59,457 bases of DNA, taken from positions 1 to 59,457 of the forward strand of contig NZ_WQNH01000030.1 in NCBI RefSeq assembly GCF_009812055.1, written 5' to 3'. This DNA is from Chelativorans xinjiangensis (lineage in GTDB: Bacteria; Pseudomonadota; Alphaproteobacteria; Rhizobiales; Rhizobiaceae). The notes below the pieces were generated by a model. The model was not told where the DNA came from, made no database searches, and saw nothing but the letters and a program-made list of their open reading frames with translations. Shown here piece after piece: positions 36,994 to 45,628 of this stretch. Each line of letters opens with the position of its first letter. Position 1 is the stretch's first letter. The position numbers and the translations under genes were made by a program.

Positions 36994-37914
36994 GTGGGCA
37001 TCTATCTCCCGATCGCGGAAATGTCCGTCAACATGGTGGTCCTGCTCGCCATGGGGGGCGCGGTCGGCTTCCTTTCCGGCATGTTCGGCGTCGGCGGCGG
37101 CTTCCTCGTCACGCCGCTCCTGATCTTCTACAACATCCCGCCGGCCATCGCCGTGGCAACCGGCGCCAATCAGGTGATCGCCTCCTCCTTTTCCGGCGCG
37201 CTCGCCCATTTCAAGCGCGGCACCCTCGACATGAAGCTCGGCGGAGTGCTTCTCACCGGCGGCGTCGTCGGGTCGTCCATCGGCATCTATGTCTTCGCCT
37301 ACCTGCGCAGCCTTGGGCAGCTCGACCTCATCGTCTCGCTGCTTTACGTGGCCTTTCTCGGTGCCGTAGGCGGCCTGATGCTGGTCGAAAGCGTGCGCGC
37401 CATCCGCCGCGCCAAGGGCGGCCAGGCTGCCACGCTCCGCCGCCCCGGCCAGCACAACTGGATCCACCGCCTGCCGCTCAAGATGCGCTTCCGCGCCTCG
37501 AAGATCTTTGTCAGCGTCATTCCGGTGCTGGGCCTTGGCGCCATCATCGGCTTCCTCGCCTCGATCATGGGCGTGGGCGGCGGCTTCATCATGGTGCCGG
37601 CGCTCATCTACCTGCTCAAGGTGCCCACCAACGTCGTCATCGGCACGTCCCTGTTCCAGATCATCTTCGTCGCCGCCTTCACCACGGTGGTGCACTCGAC
37701 GGCCAACCAGACGGTGGACGTCGTCCTCGCCTTCCTGCTCATGGTGGGCGGAGTGGCCGGCGCCCAGTATGGCGCGCGGGTCGGCCAGAAGCTGCGCGGC
37801 GAGCAGTTGCGCGCCCTGCTGGCGGTTCTGGTGCTGGCCGTCGCGCTGCGGCTGGCCTTCGATCTGTTCGTGCGCCCGGCAAGCTTGTATTCGCTGGCGA
37901 CAGGGGCGGTCTGA
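36994..37914 (+). CDS. Sulfite exporter TauE/SafE family permease
   Basis: This 306-residue integral membrane protein has about eight hydrophobic segments and the two-fold FGVGGGFLVTPLLI / MGVGGGFIMVPALIY repeat diagnostic of the family. The N-terminus fits GTG 36994 (GIYLPIAEMSVN) with AGG upstream; a GTG at 36985 would add three residues. Family members move sulfite, sulfoacetate or other organosulfur anions. It is followed at 3 nt by the TIGR02186 gene, a frequent pairing. Confidence 0.9.
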   Translation: MGIYLPIAEMSVNMVVLLAMGGAVGFLSGMFGVGGGFLVTPLLIFYNIPPAIAVATGANQVIASSFSGALAHFKRGTLDMKLGGVLLTGGVVGSSIGIYVFAYLRSLGQLDLIVSLLYVAFLGAVGGLMLVESVRAIRRAKGGQAATLRRPGQHNWIHRLPLKMRFRASKIFVSVIPVLGLGAIIGFLASIMGVGGGFIMVPALIYLLKVPTNVVIGTSLFQIIFVAAFTTVVHSTANQTVDVVLAFLLMVGGVAGAQYGARVGQKLRGEQLRALLAVLVLAVALRLAFDLFVRPASLYSLATGAV

Positions 37915-37917
37915 CCG

Positions 37918-38700
37918 ATGCTCCTCCCGCGCGCCCTCCTGCTTCTCCTCGTCACTGCCCTCGCCGGCAAGGCGCATGCCCAGGAGCCGGTAGACGAAGG
38001 CATCCAGATCGGCCTCTCGACCGACCGCGTCTCCATCACAGCCGATTTCGCCGGCGCCAATCTCACCATCTTCGGCGCTCTGGAGAGCGTGGACCCGCTC
38101 ATCAGCCGGCAGGGCCGCTACGACGTTGTCGTGGTGCTGGAAGGGCCGCCGCGCACGGTTGTGGTGCGCAAGAAGACGCGGGTGCTTGGCATGTGGATCA
38201 ACACCCAGTCGGTGGTCTTCCGCGATGTGCCGGCCTCCTATTCGGTCGCCATGACCCGGCAGCCGCAGGACATCACCACGTCCGCCAACTACCGGCGATT
38301 GGCGCTGCGCACGGAGAACGTTCATCTGCAGCCCCTCGACCCTGAAGAGAACGCGAGCACCCTTGCGGAGTTCACCGCCGCGCTGCGCGCCCGCAAGGAG
38401 GCGAGGGGGCTCTACGTGGAGTATGCGGGCGGGGTGCAGTTCCTATCGCGAACGCTGTTCCGCGCCACGCTGCGCCTGGCGCCCAACGTGCCCGTCGGCA
38501 CCCACCGGGCGCGCGCCTTCCTGTTCCGCAACGGTGTCTTCGTCGAGGAGACGTCGGCCGCGCTGACGATCCGCAAAGCCGGGCTGGAGCAGCGCATATT
38601 CGAATACGCGCACGAGGAAAGCTTTCTCTACGGCCTCGCCGCTGTTTTCGTGGCGATTGTCACCGGCTGGCTCGGGCGGTTGGTGTTCAGGAAAGAATAG
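37918..38700 (+). CDS. TIGR02186-family exported membrane protein
   Basis: This 260-residue protein has a signal peptide (LLPRALLLLLVTALAGKAHA) and a C-terminal membrane segment near residues 238-256, so its bulk lies in the periplasm. Conserved-family blocks are STDRVSITADFAGANLTIFGAL, RKKTRVLGMWINTQSVVF and PVGTHRARAFLFRNGVFVEE. The family is known only as a TauE/SafE neighbour, and its molecular role is undefined. Spacing of 3 nt to the permease indicates one operon. A double-palindrome element begins just after its stop. Confidence 0.85.
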   Translation: MLLPRALLLLLVTALAGKAHAQEPVDEGIQIGLSTDRVSITADFAGANLTIFGALESVDPLISRQGRYDVVVVLEGPPRTVVVRKKTRVLGMWINTQSVVFRDVPASYSVAMTRQPQDITTSANYRRLALRTENVHLQPLDPEENASTLAEFTAALRARKEARGLYVEYAGGVQFLSRTLFRATLRLAPNVPVGTHRARAFLFRNGVFVEETSAALTIRKAGLEQRIFEYAHEESFLYGLAAVFVAIVTGWLGRLVFRKE

Positions 38701-38703
38701 CCT

Positions 38704-38806
38704 GGAGCAATCCCAGGAAAAGTGGGAACCGGTTTTCCGTCCGGAATTGCGACAAACAAGGAGTTAGACCAGTTCATCGATTCCATGAAACGATGAACTG
38801 GTCTAG
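38704..38806. repeat. Dispersed double-palindrome element, full copy B2
   Basis: The left half is an imperfect CAATCCC...GGAATTG structure containing GGAACCGGTTTTCC. The right half is a perfect 14-bp stem, AGACCAGTTCATCG (38766-38779) with CGATGAACTGGTCT (38791-38804). The element lies between convergent genes and may terminate both. The copy at 59318-59419 is in the opposite orientation. Confidence 0.9.
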
Positions 38807-39516
38807 GTAGGCCGCAGCATGGCGCCGGCAATGGGATAGACCCGCTCGGCCCCCAGCATATAGGCCGTCAGCGCCTCACGGCGGAACAGCCCGGCAAAGG
38901 CACGGTCGAGCACGTTCAAGCTGCCCGTCAGGCTGCCGAAGGCGGGCATGACGAGGCGCGCGCCGTCGCAGGCGAAGCAGGCCCGCCGCACGGAGCGGCC
39001 GCGCCGCACGATGCGGGCGCCGGGATGCAAATGGCCGGCGATCTCGCCCTCGGCCTCGCCCGGCGACGGCTCATGGCGGAAGATAAGGCCGCCGACGCCA
39101 AGCTCCTCCACCCAATGGCCGGGCAGGCCTTCCGGGGGCAGGGGGTCGTGATTGCCGGAAATCCAGTACCACTCGCGCCCCGCCATCAGGAGAAGCAGCC
39201 GCTCGCGGAAGGCCTCGGGCATGCGGCCGGCGCCATCTGCATCGTGGAAACTGTCGCCGAGGCTGACGACGGCCGCCGGCCGATGCCGGTCGATGACGGC
39301 GGCCAGCCGCTTCAGCGTTGCGGCCGTATCGTAGGGCGGCAGCATGCGGCCGCGCCGGGCGTAGGACGACCCCTTCTCCAGATGCAGGTCGGAGACGACG
39401 AGCAGGCGGTCGGCAGGCAGGTAAAGCGCTCCCGAGGGATCGCAGACAGCACCCTCGCCGGCGATTACGATCTCGACCGCCGGCAGCACCCCTCCGATCC
39501 CCTCCACAACGTTCAT
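38803..39516 (-). CDS. pdeM: Ligase-associated metallophosphoesterase (MPE/PdeM)
   Basis: This 237-residue calcineurin-like nuclease/phosphodiesterase of the Lhr-Lig-Exo-MPE cluster carries the full metal-ligand set: DLHLE, GDSFHD, GNHDP, and GHLHPG near residue 160. In relatives the enzyme has Mn-dependent DNA phosphodiesterase activity and acts on damaged DNA ends. The start at 39516 overlaps the helicase stop as ATGA, so the two are coupled. The cytoplasmic role in repair is by family. Confidence 0.92.
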   Translation of the reverse strand: MNVVEGIGGVLPAVEIVIAGEGAVCDPSGALYLPADRLLVVSDLHLEKGSSYARRGRMLPPYDTAATLKRLAAVIDRHRPAAVVSLGDSFHDADGAGRMPEAFRERLLLLMAGREWYWISGNHDPLPPEGLPGHWVEELGVGGLIFRHEPSPGEAEGEIAGHLHPGARIVRRGRSVRRACFACDGARLVMPAFGSLTGSLNVLDRAFAGLFRREALTAYMLGAERVYPIAGAMLRPT

Positions 39517-42032
39517 GCGCCGCCCATGGCCTCCTCGATCAGGCTGTCTACCGCTTCCCCAAGCAGCGATTCGCTGGCGCCGCCCGGCACCGGCTCCTTG
39601 CCGATCTCCAGCATCACGGGCACGGCCAGCGGCGAAATCCGTTCCAGGTCTTTATGCATGATTCGGCCACGGGTGCGCGACAGCATCTCGCCGAGGCGCG
39701 CTATGTCGAGCAAACCCGTGGCCGCATCCCGCCATGTTGCCTGAAGCAGGATGTGATCGGGCTCATGGGCGCGCAAGACGTCATAAATAAGGTCGGCGGA
39801 AACCGTCACCTGGCGCCCCGTCTTCTCCTGCCCGGGATGGCGCTTCTCCACCAGGCCGGAGATGACCGCGCAATTGCGGAAAGTGCGCTTCAAGAGCCAG
39901 CTATCCGCCAGCCAGGCCTCCAGGTCGTCGCCCAGCATGTCCTCGTCGAAGAGCTGAGCCAGCGACAGCGCGCCCTTGCGGATCATGCCGCCCATATCCT
40001 CCAGCCCCCAGATCGCCAATGAATAGTCCGTCGCCACGAAGCCGAGCGGCCGCGCCCCGGCGCGCTCCAGCCGCCGCGTCAAAAGCATGCCCAGCGTCTG
40101 GTGCGCCAGCCTGCCCTCGAAGGGATAGGCCACCATGTAGTGGCGGCTGGCACGCGGAAAGGTCTCGACAAGCAGGTCCTGCCTGCGCGGCAGCACCGAT
40201 TTCTCCTTCTGGATGCGCAGCCAGTCGGCCACCTGTTCGGGCAGCGCCTTCCAGCGCGCGGGATCGCCCAGCATGGCGCGCACCTCGCCGGCAAGATAGG
40301 TGGAGAGCGGAAACTTGCCCCCGGCATAAGACGGCACCATGGCGTCCTGCCCGGCGGCGGAGGTCACGAAACACTCGTTCTCGCGGATGCCCTCGAAGCG
40401 CAAGGTGCGCCCGGAGAACAGGAACGTATCCCCCGGCGCCAGCGTCTCGAGGAAATACTCTTCCACCTTGCCGAGCACCATGCCGCCGCGCATGGCACCG
40501 CCGCGCTGCCGCGTCAGCCGCACGTTCAGCATCGGCGCCTCGACGATGGTGCCGACATTGAGCCGGTACTGCTGCGCGATGCGCGGATGGGATATGCGCC
40601 AGCGCCCGTCCTTCATGCGGCGGATGCGGGCATAGCGCTCATAGGTCTTGAGCGCATAACCGCCGGTGGCGACGAATTCGACGACGCGCGAGAAGGTGGC
40701 CGCGTCCAGGCCGGAATACGGCGCCGCACTCCGTACCTCGTCAAAGAATTCCGCCTCCTCGAACGGCTCGGCGCAGGCCCTTCCCAGCACATGCTGCGCC
40801 AGGACGTCGAGCGCGCCTTCGCTCAGCGGCGGCGTGTCCTGCGCGCCCAGATAATTGGCCTCGATTGCGGCCCGGCACTCCATCACCTCGAAGCGGTTCG
40901 CCGGCACGAGGATCGCCCGGCTCGGCTCGTCCATGCGGTGGTTGGAGCGGCCGATGCGCTGGGCAAGCCGGCTCGCCCCCTTGGGCGCGCCGACATGCAC
41001 CACCAGGTCCACATCGCCCCAGTCGATGCCGAGGTCGAGGGTGGAGGTGGCGACGATCGCCCGCAGGCTGTTCGTCTCCATCGCCTTCTCCACCCGCCGC
41101 CGCTGCGCGACGTCGAGCGAGCCGTGATGCAGCGCGATCGGCAGGTTGTCCGCGTTAATGTGCCACAATTCGCGGAACAGAAGCTCCGCCTGGCTGCGCG
41201 TATTGACAAAGAGCAGCGTCGTCCTGTGCCGCCTGATCGCCTCGTAGACGGCGGGAATGGCGTAACGCGCCGAATGGCCAGCCCACGGCACGTGCTCATC
41301 CGTTTCCAGTATCGTGATCTCGGGCTTGGCCCCGCCCGCGACGGTAACGATGTCGGCCATCGCCCCCGGCGGGGTCTGGCCCACCAGCCAGCGGCGCAGC
41401 GCCTCCGGCTCAGCCACCGTGGCCGAGAGCCCTATGCCGACCATCCCTGGCGCGAGCTTGCGCAGCCGCGCCAGCCCCAGCGAAAGCAGATGCCCGCGCT
41501 TCGACGTGACCAGCGAATGGAGTTCGTCCAGCACCACATATTTCAAGCCGGCAAAGAAGCGCCCCGCGTCAGCTGAGGCGATCAGCAGCGCGAGCTGCTC
41601 CGGCGTCGTCAGGAGAACATCCGGCGGCACATGCTTCTGGCGCTGCCGCTTGTGCGCCGGCGTATCGCCGGTGCGCGTCTCCATCCGGATATCGAGCCCC
41701 ATCTCGCTCACCGGCTGCGTCAGGTTGCGCTGGATGTCGACGGCCAGCGCCTTGAGCGGCGAGATATAGAGTGTGTGGATACCCTGGCGCGGCGCTCCGG
41801 GCTTCGGCCGCGCCCGCTCCGCAAGATCGACGAGCGAAGGCAGGAAGCCCGCCAGCGTCTTCCCCGCCCCCGTCGGTGCGATCAAGAGCACCGAGCGCCC
41901 CTCGCGCGTGCGCGCCAAAAGATCGAGCTGATGCCGCCGCGGCGTCCACCCACGCGCGGCAAACCATTCCCGGAACGGCGCGGGCAGGGTGGCGGCACGG
42001 GCGCCGGCGGTGAGATCGGTTTCCTGGTCCAA
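39513..42032 (-). CDS. Lhr-Core-type ATP-dependent 3'-5' DNA helicase (ligase-associated DEXH)
   Basis: This is an 839-residue superfamily-2 helicase, counting from the TTG at 42032. Walker A APTGAGKT is at 52-59, the DEXH box DELH at 169-172, SAT follows in GLSATVAEPEALR, and motif VI is RLAQRIGRSNHR. C-terminal WH and Lhr-specific regions follow. A TTG at 42068 would add 12 residues but would include the LexA-type box at 42040-42054, so 42032 was preferred. No ATG or ribosome site settles the start. The gene is divergent from exo-ligase and coupled to pdeM. Confidence 0.92.
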   Translation of the reverse strand: MDQETDLTAGARAATLPAPFREWFAARGWTPRRHQLDLLARTREGRSVLLIAPTGAGKTLAGFLPSLVDLAERARPKPGAPRQGIHTLYISPLKALAVDIQRNLTQPVSEMGLDIRMETRTGDTPAHKRQRQKHVPPDVLLTTPEQLALLIASADAGRFFAGLKYVVLDELHSLVTSKRGHLLSLGLARLRKLAPGMVGIGLSATVAEPEALRRWLVGQTPPGAMADIVTVAGGAKPEITILETDEHVPWAGHSARYAIPAVYEAIRRHRTTLLFVNTRSQAELLFRELWHINADNLPIALHHGSLDVAQRRRVEKAMETNSLRAIVATSTLDLGIDWGDVDLVVHVGAPKGASRLAQRIGRSNHRMDEPSRAILVPANRFEVMECRAAIEANYLGAQDTPPLSEGALDVLAQHVLGRACAEPFEEAEFFDEVRSAAPYSGLDAATFSRVVEFVATGGYALKTYERYARIRRMKDGRWRISHPRIAQQYRLNVGTIVEAPMLNVRLTRQRGGAMRGGMVLGKVEEYFLETLAPGDTFLFSGRTLRFEGIRENECFVTSAAGQDAMVPSYAGGKFPLSTYLAGEVRAMLGDPARWKALPEQVADWLRIQKEKSVLPRRQDLLVETFPRASRHYMVAYPFEGRLAHQTLGMLLTRRLERAGARPLGFVATDYSLAIWGLEDMGGMIRKGALSLAQLFDEDMLGDDLEAWLADSWLLKRTFRNCAVISGLVEKRHPGQEKTGRQVTVSADLIYDVLRAHEPDHILLQATWRDAATGLLDIARLGEMLSRTRGRIMHKDLERISPLAVPVMLEIGKEPVPGGASESLLGEAVDSLIEEAMGGA

Positions 42033-42039
42033 GTCGATA

Positions 42040-42054
42040 GAACTAATGCAGAAC
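42040..42054. promoter_or_regulatory. Putative LexA (SOS) box
   Basis: The minus strand reads GTTCTGCATTAGTTC, an exact GTTC-N7-GTTC alphaproteobacterial LexA box. It lies in the divergent gap between the helicase gene and the exonuclease gene (start 42170). It is 8 nt upstream of the preferred helicase start and 116 nt upstream of the exonuclease start. It suggests damage-induced expression of the cluster; this has not been tested. Confidence 0.65.
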
Positions 42055-42169
42055 AGACGCGCCGCCAAGATCGGGATGCGCAGCCGGAGAGACCACTACC
42101 CCCGCGCTCCTTTCAGGAGACTGCCCCCAACACCTTCCACTCCCCGCCAAATCGCCTAATCTCCACCCC

Positions 42170-43183
42170 ATGATGCAACCGCGCGACCTCCTCCGCTCTC
42201 GCCCCGAGGGCCTCTACTGCCCCCCAGGCGATTTCTTCATAGACCCGGTGCGCCCTGTCGACCGCGCCCTCGTCACCCACGGCCACGCCGACCACGCGCG
42301 CGCCGGCCACGGCTCGGTGCTGGCCACGCGCGAGACGCTCGACATCATGGGCCTGCGCTACGGTGAAGATTTTGCCGGCACCACGCAGGAGGCCGCACTC
42401 GGCGAGACGGTTGCCATCGACGGCGTGCGCGTCACCTTCCACCCGGCCGGCCACGTCCTCGGCTCCGCACAGATCGCCGTAGAGGCCGGCGGCACGCGCA
42501 TCGTCGCCTCCGGCGATTACAAGCGCAGCACTGATCCCACCTGCGCCGCCTTCGAGCCGGTCCCCTGCGACGTCTTCATCACCGAGGCGACCTTCGCCCT
42601 GCCGGTCTTCATCCACTCGAACGCGGAAGAGGAGATCGGCCATCTCCTCACCTCGGTGCGCCGCTTCCCCGAGCGCACCCACATCGTCGGCGCCTACGCG
42701 CTGGGCAAGGCACAGCGCGTCATCGCCCTCCTGCGAAAGGCCGGCTACAACGAGACCGTCTTCATCCACGGCGCGCTGGTCAAACTCTGCGCCTACTACG
42801 AGAGCGTCGGCGTATCCCTCGGCCCCCTGCAGCCGGCGACCGTCGAGGAGGATGGCGCCGCCCCGCCGGCGGGCGCCATCGTCGTCGCCCCGCCCGCGGC
42901 GACCGACGACCGCTGGTCGCGCCGCTTCGCCGACCCGCTCTCCTGCTTCGCCTCCGGCTGGATGCGCATCCGTCAGCGGGCGCGCCAGCGCGGCATCGAA
43001 CTGCCGCTCATCATCTCCGACCATGCGGACTGGGGCGAACTCACAGACACCATCCGCGAGACGGGCGCGGCCGAGGTGTGGGTGACCCACGGCCGCGAGG
43101 AGGCGCTGGTGCGCTGGTGCGAACTGAACGGCATCGCCGCAAAGCCCCTGCACATCGCCGGCTACGAGGACGAGGCGGAATAG
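42170..43183 (+). CDS. Ligase-associated DNA exonuclease (metallo-beta-lactamase fold)
   Basis: This 337-residue nuclease of the same repair cluster has the MBL metal motif THGHADH at 36-42, then the ligand blocks FHPAGHVLGSAQI, SGDYKRS and SDHADW with a C-terminal CPSF/beta-CASP-like region. Relatives degrade DNA with an Mn-dependent nuclease activity. Its TAG stop overlaps the GTG start of the ligase gene by one nt. The two genes are divergent from the helicase and pdeM. Confidence 0.93.
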   Translation: MMQPRDLLRSRPEGLYCPPGDFFIDPVRPVDRALVTHGHADHARAGHGSVLATRETLDIMGLRYGEDFAGTTQEAALGETVAIDGVRVTFHPAGHVLGSAQIAVEAGGTRIVASGDYKRSTDPTCAAFEPVPCDVFITEATFALPVFIHSNAEEEIGHLLTSVRRFPERTHIVGAYALGKAQRVIALLRKAGYNETVFIHGALVKLCAYYESVGVSLGPLQPATVEEDGAAPPAGAIVVAPPAATDDRWSRRFADPLSCFASGWMRIRQRARQRGIELPLIISDHADWGELTDTIRETGAAEVWVTHGREEALVRWCELNGIAAKPLHIAGYEDEAE

Positions 43184-44778
43184 TGGAACGCTTCGCCGAA
43201 CTCCTCGACCGGCTGGTGCTGACGCCCGCGCGCAACGGCAAGCTGCTGCTTCTCACGGATTATTTCGCCACCGTGCCGGACCCCGACCGCGGCTACGGCC
43301 TTGCCGCCCTCACCGGCGGCCTCGACTTCCCGGCGGTCAAGCCCGCCATGCTGCGCACGCTGACGACCGAGCGCGTGGACCCGGTGCTCTTCGCCTATTC
43401 CTACGACTATGTGGGCGACCTTGCCGAGACCGTCTCCCTCATCTGGCCCGCGGACGGCGGGACGGAAGCGCCCGCCCTTTCGGAAGTCGTCGAGCGCCTC
43501 TCCCACGCCAGCCGTTCAGACGCACCGGCGGTGATGGCCAGGCTCCTCGACCAGCTCTCCCCTTCCGGCCGCTTCGCCGCCATCAAGCTCGCCACCGGGG
43601 GCCTGCGCGTCGGCGTCTCGGCACGGCTCACCAAGCAGGCTCTGGCCGAGTTCGGCGGCGTGGAAGTGCAGGAGATCGAGGAGTTGTGGCACGGCCTGAC
43701 GGCTCCATACACCGACCTGTTCGCCTGGCTCGATGGTAAGGGCCCGAAGCCCGAGAATGCGGCACAAGCGCCCTTCCGCCCCGTCATGCTGGCACACCCG
43801 GCGGCGGAGGCCGACTTCTCCGCCCTCGACCCGGAAGCCTATGCCGCCGAGTGGAAGTGGGACGGCATCCGCGTTCAGGCGGTGGCCGAAGGCGGCGTCC
43901 GCCGCCTCTATTCGCGCACCGGCGACGACATCTCCGGCGCCTTCCCGGACCTCGTCGAGGCAATGGACTTCGACGCAGCGCTCGACGGCGAACTGCTCGT
44001 CGGCGACCCGCGCTTAAAGACCGGCACCTTCTCCGACCTGCAGCAGCGGCTCAACCGCAAGACGGTCTCGCGCGCCATGCTGGCGGACTATCCGGTCTTC
44101 ATGCGCTGCTACGACCTCCTGCTTCTGGGCCAGCGCGACGCCCGCACGCTGCCCTATGCGGAGCGCCGCCCGCAACTCGCCGCCTTCCTGGCCGAACTCC
44201 CCGACGACCGCTTCGACCTGTCGCCGGAAATCCCCTTCGCAAGCTGGCAGGAGCTCGACGACAAGCGCTGCAACCCGCCACACCCCGTCATCGAAGGCGT
44301 CATGCTGAAGCGCAAGGATTCGCCCTACCTGCCCGGCCGCCCGAAGGGCCCATGGTTCAAATGGAAACGCGATCCCTTCACCGTCGATGCGCTGCTGATG
44401 TACGCCCAGCGCGGCCACGGCAAACGCTCGAGCTTCTATTCCGACTACACCTTCGGCGTCTGGTCCGGGCCGACGGAGGACCCGGTGCTCGTTCCCGTCG
44501 GCAAGGCCTATTTCGGCTTCACCGACGAGGAACTCCGCCAGATCGACAAATACGTGCGCGACAACACGGTGGAGCGCTTCGGCCCGGTGCGCGCCGTACG
44601 CGCCGACTTAAGCCACGGCCTGGTGCTCGAAATCGCCTTCGAGGGCCTCAACCGCTCGACGCGCCACAAATCCGGCATCGCCATGCGCTTCCCCCGCATC
44701 TCCCGGCTCCGCTGGGACAAACCCGCCCACGAGGCCGACCGCATCGAGACGCTGGAGGCCATGCTGCCGGCGGGCTGA
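43183..44778 (+). CDS. ATP-dependent DNA ligase (cluster-associated)
   Basis: This 531-residue ligase seals nicks in duplex DNA. An N-terminal DNA-binding domain (DUF-like helices) precedes the adenylation domain with the lysine nucleophile K225 in EWKWDGIR. Further motifs are DGELLV, VEGVMLKRKDSPY and GPWFKWKRD. An OB domain closes the chain. The GTG start at 43183 shares a nucleotide with the exonuclease stop, so exo and ligase are translationally coupled. A MITE-like element begins 39 nt after its stop. Confidence 0.95.
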   Translation: MERFAELLDRLVLTPARNGKLLLLTDYFATVPDPDRGYGLAALTGGLDFPAVKPAMLRTLTTERVDPVLFAYSYDYVGDLAETVSLIWPADGGTEAPALSEVVERLSHASRSDAPAVMARLLDQLSPSGRFAAIKLATGGLRVGVSARLTKQALAEFGGVEVQEIEELWHGLTAPYTDLFAWLDGKGPKPENAAQAPFRPVMLAHPAAEADFSALDPEAYAAEWKWDGIRVQAVAEGGVRRLYSRTGDDISGAFPDLVEAMDFDAALDGELLVGDPRLKTGTFSDLQQRLNRKTVSRAMLADYPVFMRCYDLLLLGQRDARTLPYAERRPQLAAFLAELPDDRFDLSPEIPFASWQELDDKRCNPPHPVIEGVMLKRKDSPYLPGRPKGPWFKWKRDPFTVDALLMYAQRGHGKRSSFYSDYTFGVWSGPTEDPVLVPVGKAYFGFTDEELRQIDKYVRDNTVERFGPVRAVRADLSHGLVLEIAFEGLNRSTRHKSGIAMRFPRISRLRWDKPAHEADRIETLEAMLPAG

Positions 44779-44817
44779 ACAATTTGTTTGGACGGAATCA
44801 GGAAGTTTGGAGAGACA

Positions 44818-45013
44818 GGCGCCCCTTCGCGCCCCCCTCTGTCCTGCCGGACATCTCCCCCACAAGGGTCCCCACACGGGGGGAGATTAGCCGGCCGCTT
44901 ACTTCGGCACCTTTCCTGCAACGTGGGCGATTAACGAAAGCCGTCACGACGGCTGATCTCCCCCCTCGTGGGGGAGATGTCCGGCAGGACAGAGGGGGGC
45001 GCGAAGGGGCGCC
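44818..45013. repeat. MITE-like element, intact copy A3
   Basis: This 196-nt element has perfect 46-nt terminal inverted repeats: left arm 44818-44863, right arm 44968-45013. It starts and ends with GGCGCC. The unpaired core includes GGCCGCTTACTTCGGCACC and GATTAACGAAAGCCGTCACGACGG. It lies between the ligase gene and the small exported protein gene. No transposase adjoins; any mobilisation would be in trans. Confidence 0.93.
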
Positions 45014-45036
45014 GAGCCAAGCCGGCGCACCACACA

Positions 45037-45528
45037 CTAACGCGCGGGCTCCTCAAGCTCATAGGTCGCCTGAAGCTCCCCGGAGCGGTAGATGTAGCTG
45101 GCGCTGCAGATGCCCTTGTCGGGTGTGGTGTCGCAGTTCGTGCTGTCCACCTGCACCTCCAGCACCGTGCCGTCCTGCTCGAATGTCGGGACGCCGCCCA
45201 GAATTTGCGTCGGGTTCTGGTAGTCCTGGCTGGAAAGGGCCACGTCGATGTTGCAGCCGCCATTGCCGCAGAAGGCCGTGGCCGCCCCGTCGCACGCCAT
45301 CTGCGATGGATCGAGCACATAGTCCTCGCGGTCGTCGCCATCCAGATCCGCGGTCAGGATGCGCGGCCGGTCGGCGCCTTCCTCCATGGTGCCGCCCAGC
45401 GCCGTGCACTCCTCGGCATAACCGTCGATGGCCGCCTCGACACCAGGCGGAAGCTCGTCGGCACATGAAGTCGCGGCAAAGGCGAGGAACGCCAGGACGG
45501 CGACCGAGGAAGAACGGGAAAGATGCAT
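45037..45528 (-). CDS. Small exported Cys-rich protein of unknown function
   Basis: I do not recognise this 163-residue protein. A signal sequence (HLSRSSSVAVLAFLAFAATSC) ends in a cysteine that could be lipidated, though the lipobox is weak. The mature part has six further cysteines, and TADLDGDDREDYVLD resembles a calcium-binding FG-GAP/VCBS loop. A YIYRSGELQATYE block follows. The ATG at 45528 was chosen because residues before it are not signal-like. It is on the minus strand, after marR and before the MITE-like element. Confidence 0.7.
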   Translation of the reverse strand: MHLSRSSSVAVLAFLAFAATSCADELPPGVEAAIDGYAEECTALGGTMEEGADRPRILTADLDGDDREDYVLDPSQMACDGAATAFCGNGGCNIDVALSSQDYQNPTQILGGVPTFEQDGTVLEVQVDSTNCDTTPDKGICSASYIYRSGELQATYELEEPAR

Positions 45529-45628
45529 TTGCGACTTCTCCTGCTGCTGTGCCCCGCGTGCAACCGTAAACCGTCCAAACGGCAATCCCGCAACCGCCTT
45601 CGCTCCAGGATGGCTCCTCCGCGCCTCC

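Noticed and set aside
44818-45013. Insertion sequence with a transposase
   Set aside because: The element is 196 nt and contains no open frame of use. It fits a non-autonomous MITE-like repeat.
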